A DNA stretch of 64,000 bases from Aurantiochytrium sp. KH105 (Eukaryota > Sar > Bigyra > Thraustochytrida > Thraustochytriidae). How positions within the stretch are numbered: the stretch's first letter is position 1; each line of letters begins with the position of its first letter. A model generated the notes under the pieces. It was not told where the DNA came from. It was given only the letters and a program-made list of their open reading frames with translations, and made no database searches. The position numbers and the translations under genes are program-made. The stretch is taken from the NCBI GenBank assembly GCA_003116975.1, contig BGKB01000146.1:140439-204438 (forward strand), written 5' to 3'. Positions 56,059-64,000 of this stretch are shown here, one piece after another.

Positions 56059-58443
56059 ATGGACAAGGATGTCGAGCACGAGGACGTGTTGCACGCGGAG
56101 ACAAGCAATGAGGGGGGACACGAAAACGCGGAGAACGATAGCGAAGATGATGATTCTCCGAGGTCAGAGTCCGGAATCATGACACTCACACCGAGAGTGA
56201 AGCTCGGGCTGGCGCACGAATTTCTTCAAGGCGATGATGACAATGTCAAAAATGAAGGCATCAATACACCCAGGTCTCGCGCGAAGCATCTGCAGAGACC
56301 GCATTTTGTGCGACTCAACTTCAATCTTCTTGCGACACGAAGCGCCCCGGTCCTTCCTTCTTTGGGAACCGAGGAACGTGCGTTGTTCAATCTGAAGGCA
56401 GCCTTGGACGACGACGAAGCGTGCAAGGCCCTTTTGAACGATCTACGTGAGTCGAGCATCGCGCGAGAGCGTCTTCTTTCAGATAAGCACGACAACGTCT
56501 TTGGCATCTTGGCTGATGCACTGCAAACAACTACGACCCCGCGAGAAATTGCGCCCCAGGCGCCGTCAAAACCTTCACCGCCGCAAGAGCCTTCAAGTGG
56601 AGCAGTCCCGGGGCTTGCAGTCGCGAGACTCCGCCTGTCAGCCATTGCCCAGAACCAGACTACCCCGAGCAGCAGCAATAATGTTTGCGGCATCGACTCG
56701 ACACAATGCACAGCCAACCCAGCGCGACATGCTCGCGCAGATCGCGCGGCGGCACTCGTTCTCGGTCTCCTCATGGAGAGAAGTGGACGAGGCGTCTTGT
56801 CGGATGACCGCGTTCCATGGTCAAGCATACTCAAATACTTTGCAAGTAGCGCCTCAATGCTGCAGGGTTCATGGGTAATGTGGGCTTGCGACCATTTTCA
56901 GGGAGCTCAAATGCTTTCGCGTCTTCTCATGCCGGCGCCCTATACAGTAGCATCCGAGACTTCCGTCATTGCCAGCTCATCTGCAAGCTTTCCGCATGAC
57001 GATGCACCGGAAAATGATGCCACAGACCGCGATGCTTCTTCCTCGTTGAGTATTAGTTCGTCTCTTGGGTCGCTGCCTCTTGCAGGTGATGCGCTTGGAA
57101 ATCCAAGTTCCCCAATTGTCCGTGCACATGAAGATGGCAATAAAGAAAGTGAGACCGCGACTGGAGGAACGTCGTCGAGCAAGATGAACAGTAGCATGAA
57201 AGATCGAGAGGTTCTCCCCGCTCTGCCATTGGTAAACATCGAAAAGTGTAAGACAAGAGTTCGCTGTGGAGATCGCGATGATGCTGGGAGCTCTGAGACA
57301 TCAGCGACGCAAGGAAAAGATGATGCCTCTGTTGCAACAGAAGCACATGATAAAAACCGCGTTCCAAGTAAGGAGCATTTGGGTGCGGGACGGCACGGTG
57401 TGGTGGAAACTGTACTTGGACGCTCAGACGAAGCTCTCAAACGTTGTGCCATTCAGCCTCGACATCTGCGCAAGGAGCGAATTCCTCGGATTTTCAACGA
57501 AGTGTGCGCCTTGCGCCTCTTGACGTCTGAGCAGACGCATCGCAAAAAAACATTTGTCGTACCGTTGCGAAGGTACGGCCGGCTGTCCAATGGTGATGGA
57601 GATATCTACATTATCATGCGAAGGGCCAAGTGTAGTTTGCGCGATTGGCGATCCGGGCTCGTTACTTCTTCCATGACCCAAAGCTCTCCAGCGTGGATGG
57701 AGACGCTCTTGCGAATCTATGTACATATCGCTGATGCACTGGCCTTTATTGCGTCGCACGGAGTCACGCATTATGACGTGCGCATGGACAACATACTGCT
57801 GCTGCCTCATGGCGAAGGAGGCTTTGACCCGGTTTTGGCAGACTTTGGCGAAGCCTTTTGTGCGGCGCCAGGAATTACGGAAGAGGAGGACATGGTGATA
57901 GCGAAGAAGACAGGTCCAGCGAGACGTCCGAGTGACGATTTCCAATATGAGTCTCGAGGGACGGAGTGCATCATGGCGCCAGAGATGCTGACGGTATGCG
58001 AACCATCGCAGGCGCAGCGGCGAGCCAATCACGATCGGCGACAGTCTTTCCGCTTTGGTACCTCTGCACCGGCTGACGTCTGGGCCCTGGGCTGTCTTCT
58101 TTTTGAGGTCGCGACGGGCGACTTTCTTTACCAGGAGGCTCTTGACGCGTGGGCCACCTTTTTCGCGCGGCTCACGCAGCAACAACAACGAGAAACCGAC
58201 GCACTGCCTTTGCTACCGGAGACAGCACGGGAGCGATTCATTGAGGCTTGTTTGGGTCCTGTCGTGCCAGAAGAGCAAGAGAAGCTTTCGGCCGAAGCGG
58301 ATGCAATGCTGTCGAGCCTGGTCGTGGGTGCCTTGCAGACAGATCCACGAAGGCGCCCGACAGCGACGGCTATGCGAGACCGCGCTATGCGCATGCTTGG
58401 TTCTCCAGACCAGATGAGGTCACCGGCAATTGCAATGTTTTAG
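56059..58443 (+). CDS. Atypical Ser/Thr protein kinase with long disordered N-terminus
   Basis: 794 residues from ATG 56059 (MDKDVEHEDVLHAE). Residues 1-435 are acidic/Ser-rich and mostly disordered. The kinase domain runs from about 440 to 775: Gly-loop GAGRHGVVE (442), a helix-C Glu in RIFNEVCALRLL, hinge YIIMRRAKCSLRDW, catalytic loop HYDVRMDNILLL (H571, D573, N578), DFG at 595 (LADFGEA), ECIMAPEML (APE) and DVWALGCLLFEVATG (helix F). The catalytic Asp, Asn, DFG and APE are kept, so it may be active. However HRD is HYD, the K/R after it is Arg, and no clear VAIK lysine is seen (CAIQ; EALKR just before may supply it). The HYD form occurs in some protist kinases. The family is unassigned. 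Confidence 0.82.
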   Translation: MDKDVEHEDVLHAETSNEGGHENAENDSEDDDSPRSESGIMTLTPRVKLGLAHEFLQGDDDNVKNEGINTPRSRAKHLQRPHFVRLNFNLLATRSAPVLPSLGTEERALFNLKAALDDDEACKALLNDLRESSIARERLLSDKHDNVFGILADALQTTTTPREIAPQAPSKPSPPQEPSSGAVPGLAVARLRLSAIAQNQTTPSSSNNVCGIDSTQCTANPARHARADRAAALVLGLLMERSGRGVLSDDRVPWSSILKYFASSASMLQGSWVMWACDHFQGAQMLSRLLMPAPYTVASETSVIASSSASFPHDDAPENDATDRDASSSLSISSSLGSLPLAGDALGNPSSPIVRAHEDGNKESETATGGTSSSKMNSSMKDREVLPALPLVNIEKCKTRVRCGDRDDAGSSETSATQGKDDASVATEAHDKNRVPSKEHLGAGRHGVVETVLGRSDEALKRCAIQPRHLRKERIPRIFNEVCALRLLTSEQTHRKKTFVVPLRRYGRLSNGDGDIYIIMRRAKCSLRDWRSGLVTSSMTQSSPAWMETLLRIYVHIADALAFIASHGVTHYDVRMDNILLLPHGEGGFDPVLADFGEAFCAAPGITEEEDMVIAKKTGPARRPSDDFQYESRGTECIMAPEMLTVCEPSQAQRRANHDRRQSFRFGTSAPADVWALGCLLFEVATGDFLYQEALDAWATFFARLTQQQQRETDALPLLPETARERFIEACLGPVVPEEQEKLSAEADAMLSSLVVGALQTDPRRRPTATAMRDRAMRMLGSPDQMRSPAIAMF

Positions 58444-58688
58444 TGTGTGCAAATGATCATTATACGAACCTGACCTCGAAGAGCATCGAGCGCATCTTCA
58501 ACACAGTTTGCACCTTGACTCACATCGCTTCGCAAAAATGGGCCCTTTCCTTCAACATGAAGATGTTCAATTTGTTTTCGAGATTCTATTTCCTGTCCGT
58601 CGAGCAAAGGGGGACCTGAGTATGTATCACTGAGCTTGGAAAAGAAAAAAGGAAAAGAAAGATGATTCTTCTTTTTTAAAAAATGTAT

Positions 58689-59516
58689 TCACAATGTCGA
58701 GGTCCTAGACGTCTTGCGCGAGGACCGCGCGTCGGCTTTACTTTGCTTGGCAGCTTCGTGTTCTTCTGCGATCATTTCGTTCCAAAGAAGTCGGTAAGGA
58801 CCCGTGTAGCCCCATGGTGAGGTTGAATCGTCGTTTTCTGTGACGTGAGTGGCGTTCGAGTGCCCGGCAGACACCATTGTCCAACGATGACCCGTCTTGG
58901 GGCCAAGTTCGAGCTCAAAGACGCCACACGGCGCAAATGTGAAAGAGAGGTCCTCAGGAAACGGAATGCCGAGTAAGCCCGCGACGAGACAGACACTGGC
59001 AGCATGAGAATAGCAGACTACAGTTTTGCCTTGAAAGTGCGTGGTGAGAGATCGCCCGAATTCGATGTTGCGACGCATGTACGACTCCGGGTAAAGCTCC
59101 GCCGGCTTGCCATTCTCCATGGTATCCGGCGCGATCACGTTGAGCGGTTCGTAGCTGGGATCGATTTCAGGAAAGTACGCAAAGCGTTCGCGCGCTTCGG
59201 GCAGCCTGTTCGTAAAGTGATGCGTCTCTGCGAGGCCCTCCTCGATGCACATCGGCGCCCCGAGTCTTCGCGCGAGCGGCTGCGCCGTCTGAATGACGCG
59301 CAGGTACGGTGACACAAGGATGACATCGGCTGTTTCGCCCAGCTTGCTAAGCCTCTTTTCGACGTGGTCCGCGGCCTGCTCCGCCTGCCGAAACCCGAGC
59401 TCCGAGAGCGGAGGGTCTCGCGAGAACAGCCCGAGGTCTTCTGCGCGCTGGGCCCAGTCCGGGTTGGCATAGTCGTAGCGAGCGCCGTGGCGCACGAGGA
59501 GGACGCGCGTCGTCAT
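58689..59516 (-). CDS. Histidine phosphatase superfamily (phosphoglycerate-mutase-like) protein
   Basis: 275 residues from the ATG at 59514-59516 (MTTRVLLVRHGARYDYANPDW); the frame is open 60 codons further but Ala/Gly/Arg-rich there. The RHG motif (VRHGAR, residues 8-13) carries the phospho-accepting His; VSPYLRVIQTAQPLA supplies the second Arg, and VVCYSHAASVCLVAGLL the second catalytic His. Length and the RHGARYDY opening resemble the UBASH3/Sts, ecdysteroid-phosphatase and Tfc7-type branch rather than classic glycolytic PGAM. Catalytic residues appear complete. The substrate (phosphoprotein or small phosphate ester) is unknown. Convergent with the kinase gene, 245 bp apart. Confidence 0.85.
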   Translation of the reverse strand: MTTRVLLVRHGARYDYANPDWAQRAEDLGLFSRDPPLSELGFRQAEQAADHVEKRLSKLGETADVILVSPYLRVIQTAQPLARRLGAPMCIEEGLAETHHFTNRLPEARERFAYFPEIDPSYEPLNVIAPDTMENGKPAELYPESYMRRNIEFGRSLTTHFQGKTVVCYSHAASVCLVAGLLGIPFPEDLSFTFAPCGVFELELGPKTGHRWTMVSAGHSNATHVTENDDSTSPWGYTGPYRLLWNEMIAEEHEAAKQSKADARSSRKTSRTSTL

Positions 59517-60339
59517 GGTCCCCTCCTCGACCTCGTGCTGGCCCTCCTTCTCCGCCGCCGCCGCCGCTGCTGCTGGCGGTCTGTCTTCGCGGGGATCTGC
59601 GGCCGCCGCGTCTCCTCCGCCGCCCCCGCGCTGCCGGGACCTGCACCTGAACCAGCTGCTCTTCCGCGAGCCGCCGTTCGAGGTCCTCGTCTGCATCTGC
59701 GCACGTGCGACTTCAAGGGGTTCTGGCGCCGCCGCCTGCCTGATGCCGCCGGTGGTACTAGGCCTACTCCTGCCAGAACTTCACTGTGTGCTCGTCGATG
59801 CACTATCGCGTATGGGCCTTGGGCCTACAGCAGCAGCTGAGCGGCGACAACCCAGCACGCGATGACGCGAAGGAAGATGAAGATGGCACGCCGCGGAAAC
59901 GCAAGGCACGCTAGTTTTGGAACTAGTTCGCGACTTTGCGAATTGCGGTATACCGCGGGGTGATGGAGTAATTAGTTTGTCGCACCTCCGGCCGGTCGCC
60001 TGCCTGCCTGAGGCTTTCGATTCCACTCTGGACTCGGAGCGATGGAGGAAGACTCTTGAGGGCTTCTCTGTTTGTTTGCCCTGAGAGAGAAAGACGGATC
60101 GAGTGCCAATGTCCGAAGAAATCTCTGCGGCAAGAAGACGAGTCTTGGAAAGAACATACCCAAGAAAAAAGCACGGACGAGAGACGGTTTCTTTTGCTTT
60201 GTCCCCGTGGTTATTGCACGCATACAACATTCGACCTCGTGATCCTTCGGCGGCGAGGACGAAGCAGAAGCTTACGCGAGCGAGCTTGCAGGAGCCTTCG
60301 TGAGCGAGCTCGCAGGAGGAGCTCGCGTGCGAAGCGAGC
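59517..60339. other. Divergent intergenic region
   Basis: No gene supported. The plus-strand frame from 60056 is out of phase with the downstream gene and compositionally poor. A GAGCTTGC/CGAGCTCG-rich stretch (60275-60330) precedes the next start. Confidence 0.45.
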
Positions 60340-61014
60340 ATGGCAGGCTTCCACCGGGCAGAAAGCGCCAAGAGAACCCAACCAAGGTCAACGACGACGC
60401 CACGAAGGCGAGGCTTTCACACGCACGAGGTGCTCCCCTTCGGCTTCGAAGAGGAGAACCAAGCTGCAAGGAGAGCTGCGAGACGAGCTCAGAATTATGC
60501 GCGGAAAGTGGCTGCTCGCGAGCGCGAAGAGCGCGAGCAAGAGCTTGCCGCAAGGTGGTATGCTCGACAGGAACCTGCAGTCGAGAGCGGGCCAGCGCTG
60601 GCCAAAAGACGCGTGCGAGAGCGCAAGCGACGCGAGGCTGCCGAAGAGCGCCGCAAACAGGAAATGCAAGCTTCACAGCGCTGGTATTTGCAAAATCCAG
60701 CGCATGAACTGGCGCCGAGTGCCGTGGACGCTGCGCAGGAACACACGACGCAATTTTTTGCCACGCAACGAGAAGAAGCAAGAGCTAGAGACGAGGCTGA
60801 GGAGATACGTCAAAAACATATTGAAGAGGCACTCTTGCGGGTCTTCGCGGCCCGGGATCGATCCTTTGCGGTATCCAGAGGACCGACGCTCGAGGAGCAA
60901 CGTTTGCGAAACGCTGTACCCGTCTTCAAGCCAGGGCCCTACACCAACAAGTACATTGAGACATATGCCCGTGAAGCTGTTGGTCTGCCACGTCGCGTCT
61001 TCTCACACGAGTAA
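60340..61014 (+). CDS. Charged coiled-coil protein with two RWY...P...E motifs
   Basis: 224 residues, ATG 60340 to TAA 61012. The middle is an Arg/Glu/Ala-rich coiled coil. Two motif copies, AARWYARQEPAVESGPA and SQRWYLQNPAHELAPSA, are separated by a 40-residue basic helix. The C-terminus reads VPVFKPGPYTNKYIETYARE...GLPRRVFSHE and looks conserved. Such small charged proteins are common in axonemes and basal bodies, but I know no family with this motif. The competing frame from 60056 is basic and unstructured, so I favour this one. Confidence 0.6.
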   Translation: MAGFHRAESAKRTQPRSTTTPRRRGFHTHEVLPFGFEEENQAARRAARRAQNYARKVAAREREEREQELAARWYARQEPAVESGPALAKRRVRERKRREAAEERRKQEMQASQRWYLQNPAHELAPSAVDAAQEHTTQFFATQREEARARDEAEEIRQKHIEEALLRVFAARDRSFAVSRGPTLEEQRLRNAVPVFKPGPYTNKYIETYAREAVGLPRRVFSHE

Positions 61015-61170
61015 TATTAAGAAATTAATACTATGGCCATGCCTCACGCCTCACTGCAAGTTCGTTTTTTGACATGGCTGCGGGTCGTAAGGGAAGCACA
61101 TGATCGAGAGAGGGTTGGCCCGATATGATGAACAGAAAGAAACGAGTTAAAATTGCAATGTGTGCTTTCA

Positions 61171-62877
61171 CTAAAAGTTTACAAGAGAAGAAAGCAGGCT
61201 GTCTCTGCGCGCCTGCAGATAAGCAAGGTGAGAATCGAGGCTTTCGCGCGTCAGTGTGCGCCGACGTGGGCGGCCAAATGAGATGAAACAAGGGCAAGCT
61301 TCATTCCCTAAAGATCCAAAGCGAAGCCACGCCTTGAGCGGCGTCATTGGGGAGGCGGGCGAGCTCGTCGGTGCCTCCGGTCTTTCGAGATCAGGAGCGT
61401 CTTCGTCGTCTTGAAGACCAATTGCAGCGGCAGGGCGCGTGACGTTGCTGTTGCTGGTGCTGGTGCTGAGGCTGCTATGACTAGAGCTTGCGCTGAGTCC
61501 ACTGGGCCGAAGCGACACATTACGTCGAGCGTCGGCGTCCGCTTCCGGGGTTTCTGCAATCGACGCAGGCGCAAAGGCATCTATTGCGCAAGCAGACACT
61601 GTGGCCGGCAGGGCCCCCGAGGTACGCGCTGCCCTGAGCTCCTTTTCGGAAGCCCAAACTGTAAGGTTCTTGTACGCCGCGAGAAGAAACGTGTATCGCA
61701 TGTACTCCTCATCCGGGCTGAGACGGACTAGATTTACCGCGTAGCCAAGGAAGCCAGGAGCCCGGATTGGCTGCATAGCAATCGAAGGATGGGGCGTGAG
61801 CAGTGTAGAGATATTGTCTTGAGAATAAAAGGAGACGGGCCCGCGGTAGTCTGTGCACTTGCGAAAGACAATGGCATCATTGGATCGCGAAAGGATCACG
61901 GCCGACATGGCATACTGCCGATAGCTACTGACCGCGAGCGAGATGGCGGCGTCGTCAAAGTAGCCAATGTTGCTGACGAGACGAACCACAGCACCCTTTG
62001 GCATTTGGCAAAGCGCGCGAAGCAGCTTGAGCTGTGTCTTGAAGTGACGCAGCTCGGCCTCGGTCTCGAGAAGACAGAGCCGGAGGTAGGCGCGCTTGGC
62101 ATCGCCGGGCGCGCCCGGGGCGGGCAGTTCCCGAACGCGAAGACGTTTCTCCAGCTGATGCCGATGCGGTGTCCAGAGTGCCATTTCCCGACGAGGCATC
62201 GTGCAAAAGCGCATCATCGTCCTGCACGTGACGCTGAGCGCGCCGAGCGAGCGCGGGTCCGCGAATTGGAGCACGTGCTCCACGACGTCACAGTCGAGGC
62301 GGCCAAAGTACTCGAAGCGAGCGACTCGCTGCGCCGTTCCGCGAGCGGCGGGGCCTCCTCCCGCGCGGTAACGTGCGTTTTCCCGCGCGCTCTCCGCGGC
62401 GACCGACTGCCAGAGCTCGCCAAACTGCAGCGTGAGCGCCGAGGCGCGGAGCTGGTATTCGGTCGGCATGGCAGACATGACTGCGCTCGCCGCGGCCCGC
62501 GAGCGCGCCACCGTCGTCTCGCGCGCCTCGAGCCAGGCGGGGGACTCCAGCGCGGCCCCGGCCCGCCGCAGGCCCGCCGCCGCGCCCTCCACTGCCGCGG
62601 CCACCGCCGAGGCCGCGAGCTCGGGCGAGATCCAGCCTGCGGAATTCGCTTCTACGGGCCGTGCTTCACCACTGTCACCGTCGTGCAACATGCGGAACCA
62701 GGACGGAGACGATGAACGTGAAGGCAGAAATGCAGGTGGAGAGGGAGAGGCTGAGGATGAAGGCCAAGACGAAGACGAAGACGAAGACGAAGACGAAGAC
62801 GGCAAAGGCCGAGGAGAGGGAGCGGCAGCGGAGGACGCAGCAGAAGATCTAGACGGAAAGGATGTGCGCTGCGCCAT
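61171..62877 (-). CDS. F-box-like protein
   Basis: 568 residues from the ATG at 62875-62877 (MAQRTSFPSRSSAASS); the frame upstream continues but reads unlike protein. The N-terminus is Ser/Pro-rich with a poly-Ser run coded by a TCG/TCT repeat. About residues 205-250 carry FEYFGRLDCDVVEHVLQFAD, then PRSLGALSVTCRTMMRF, matching the F-box pattern (Leu-rich start, L..LS.TC). About 275-440 form an unassigned folded region (GAVVRLVSNIGYFDDAAISL; FRKCTDYRGPVSFYSQDN; AVNLVRLSPDEEYMRYTF). F-box proteins tether substrates to SCF ubiquitin ligases; the role here is inferred from the short motif. Confidence 0.68.
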   Translation of the reverse strand: MAQRTSFPSRSSAASSAAAPSPRPLPSSSSSSSSSSSWPSSSASPSPPAFLPSRSSSPSWFRMLHDGDSGEARPVEANSAGWISPELAASAVAAAVEGAAAGLRRAGAALESPAWLEARETTVARSRAAASAVMSAMPTEYQLRASALTLQFGELWQSVAAESARENARYRAGGGPAARGTAQRVARFEYFGRLDCDVVEHVLQFADPRSLGALSVTCRTMMRFCTMPRREMALWTPHRHQLEKRLRVRELPAPGAPGDAKRAYLRLCLLETEAELRHFKTQLKLLRALCQMPKGAVVRLVSNIGYFDDAAISLAVSSYRQYAMSAVILSRSNDAIVFRKCTDYRGPVSFYSQDNISTLLTPHPSIAMQPIRAPGFLGYAVNLVRLSPDEEYMRYTFLLAAYKNLTVWASEKELRAARTSGALPATVSACAIDAFAPASIAETPEADADARRNVSLRPSGLSASSSHSSLSTSTSNSNVTRPAAAIGLQDDEDAPDLERPEAPTSSPASPMTPLKAWLRFGSLGNEACPCFISFGRPRRRTLTRESLDSHLAYLQARRDSLLSSLVNF

Positions 62878-63914
62878 CAGGTCGAGCCGCGCAACCGATT
62901 CTTTGGGCAAAGATCGAGGAATTGGCAAAGTGTACACGCACGGGTGCTTGCTGGGTTCGAAGAAGATGATGCAGATTATGCGTGCGAGCGACGCCAATCG
63001 CAAGCTGAGCACAGCTTTACAGTTAAAATTAGAATCAACTCCAACGCACGCCACAAGGACTGCGCGAATGACCTCGCCGCCAATATGGAGTGTGCCGCGC
63101 TCTCAGCCAGGCCGGCAGTCCCGCGCTCTTGCCCTTCCACCACCCGCTTGCCCTTCCGTCTGCTCCTCCTCCGCCAACTCGACCACCAGATCGATCCCGG
63201 ATCCTTTTCTCCGCGGCCTGCGCTCTGCAGCTGCTGCTGCAGCTGCTGCAGCTGCTGCAGCTGCTGCTCGCGCGAGCTTGCGCCTGCGCCCGAGCGGGTC
63301 CACGAGGGCGACTGGGACGAGGACCTCGCTGGCCCGCGCTGCGCAAACTTCTGACGCGCGCGCTCTCGCTCGCCCGCGGCCGACCCGAGGCCGAGCGCTG
63401 ATCTCGGTCTGGTCCTGGCGCCGCGGCCGCGGCCTGCGCGGGCCGCGGGCGCGCGGCGGGCGCGCGGGCGGCCACCTCATCGGCGGGGACCACGTCATTC
63501 GATCGGTCGTGCGGTGCGATCTCCGTCTCATGGCGCCATGACTGACGACCACGCGAGCCGCGGCCGCCCGCCCGCCCGCGCCGCGGGACTGCCGGCGCGC
63601 GAGGCCCGGCGGCGCGCGCGAGGCGTGCCCGCGCCGAGGCGGCCGCGGCCGGACGCACGGCCCGGCGCCGCGGAGTACGTACGGTTGCGCGGCGCGTCGC
63701 AAGCAGCGGCATGGGGCCTTGAGGACCCGCGCCACGGGCTCGTCCACGTCGGGCCCGTGCAGTCCTCGAACACGAACTGGAGACCGAGCTCGAGCTCGAG
63801 ATCGAGCTCGAGATCGAGCACGAGCACGAGCACGTCTTTGCTGCGTTGCGATTGGTCCTTTTGAGTGAAGAGGATAGGTGATCAGGCAAGGAAGCGAGCG
63901 AGCGAGCGAGCAAG
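62878..63914. other. Divergent intergenic region
   Basis: No gene. GC-rich, with CAGCTG/CTGCTG repeats (about 63226-63268) and a GAGATCGAGCTC-type repeat (about 63784-63825). GAGC repeats directly precede the next ATG. Confidence 0.45.
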
Positions 63915-64000
63915 ATGGACCTGGAGTCCGAAAAGGCCAAAGCCCTCGTGGAGCCGAGCGGCCAGGCGTCGTGGAAAAGCGGCGGCACGGCGGAGGAGCT
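63915..64000 (+). CDS. Start of a gene running off the right edge
   Basis: ATG at 63915 opens a frame to the window end (28 codons), starting MDLESEKAKALVEPSG. A (GAGC)n tract ends only 4 bases before the ATG, like other gene starts in this window, and the strand fits the alternating pattern. Too short to identify. Confidence 0.4.
   Translation, partial: MDLESEKAKALVEPSGQASWKSGGTAEE

Noticed and set aside
60056..61072. 338-codon plus-strand frame overlapping the coiled-coil gene
   Set aside because: Very basic, no regular hydrophobic spacing; the 60340 frame has repeated motifs and a better C-terminus.
63035..63988. Minus-strand 317-codon frame at the right edge
   Set aside because: Arg/Ala/Ser low complexity over GC-rich DNA and opposite to the better-placed start at 63915.

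Overview
This is a eukaryotic nuclear window. It is GC-rich, with large single-exon genes, long intergenic spaces full of microsatellites, and proteins with poly-Gln, poly-Ser and acidic low-complexity tracts. I see 25 protein genes: 23 are complete and one runs off each edge. No tRNA, rRNA, CRISPR array or transposon was recognised. The gene set points to a unicellular eukaryote that makes a flagellated cell. It includes a CFAP53-type axonemal protein, a polycystin channel, FHIP and Arp10 dynein/dynactin parts, a SHAQKYF-type MYB factor, a class II-like trehalose-phosphate synthase and an AMPK-gamma protein. A stramenopile such as a thraustochytrid (Labyrinthulomycetes) is the best guess. That lineage call is inference from gene content, compactness and composition, and I could not run a search.

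Layout. 1-16 kb: FHIP-family protein (-), poly-Q nuclear-type protein (+), an unknown protein (-), PDCD4-like translation regulator (-), CFAP53 (-) with a 171-bp tandem duplication at its 3' end, and a small TIL-domain membrane protein (+). 17-28 kb: two paralogous polysaccharide-deacetylase-like ectoproteins transcribed away from each other across 4.7 kb of gene-free DNA that holds strong hairpins. 28-37 kb: RFC5 clamp-loader subunit (-), AMPK-gamma/SNF4 (-), a four-TM protein (+), a myristoylation-motif EF-hand protein (-) and an acidic protein (+). 37-47 kb: polycystin channel (-) divergent from Arp10 (+), a ubiquitin-like membrane protein (-), a secreted Cys-rich protein (+) and a MYB factor (-). 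50-64 kb: a trehalose-phosphate synthase-like protein with two degenerate catalytic centres and a C-terminal hydrophobic anchor (+), HINT3 (-), an atypical kinase (+), a histidine phosphatase (-), a charged coiled-coil protein (+), an F-box-like protein (-) and the start of a last gene (+).

Genes alternate strands almost perfectly from 16 kb on. Convergent gaps are short (about 150-470 bp there) and divergent gaps are longer and GC-rich. Tetranucleotide (AAGC/GAGC) and pentanucleotide (TGCTC) repeats recur in the divergent gaps, several just upstream of start codons. Functional themes are energy and sugar-phosphate signalling (AMPK-gamma, TPS-like, HINT3), dynein-driven cargo movement (FHIP, Arp10), flagellum and calcium (CFAP53, polycystin, EF-hand) and the cell surface (deacetylase pair, TIL protein, Cys-rich secreted protein). 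These genes are neighbours, not operons, so co-function is only suggested.
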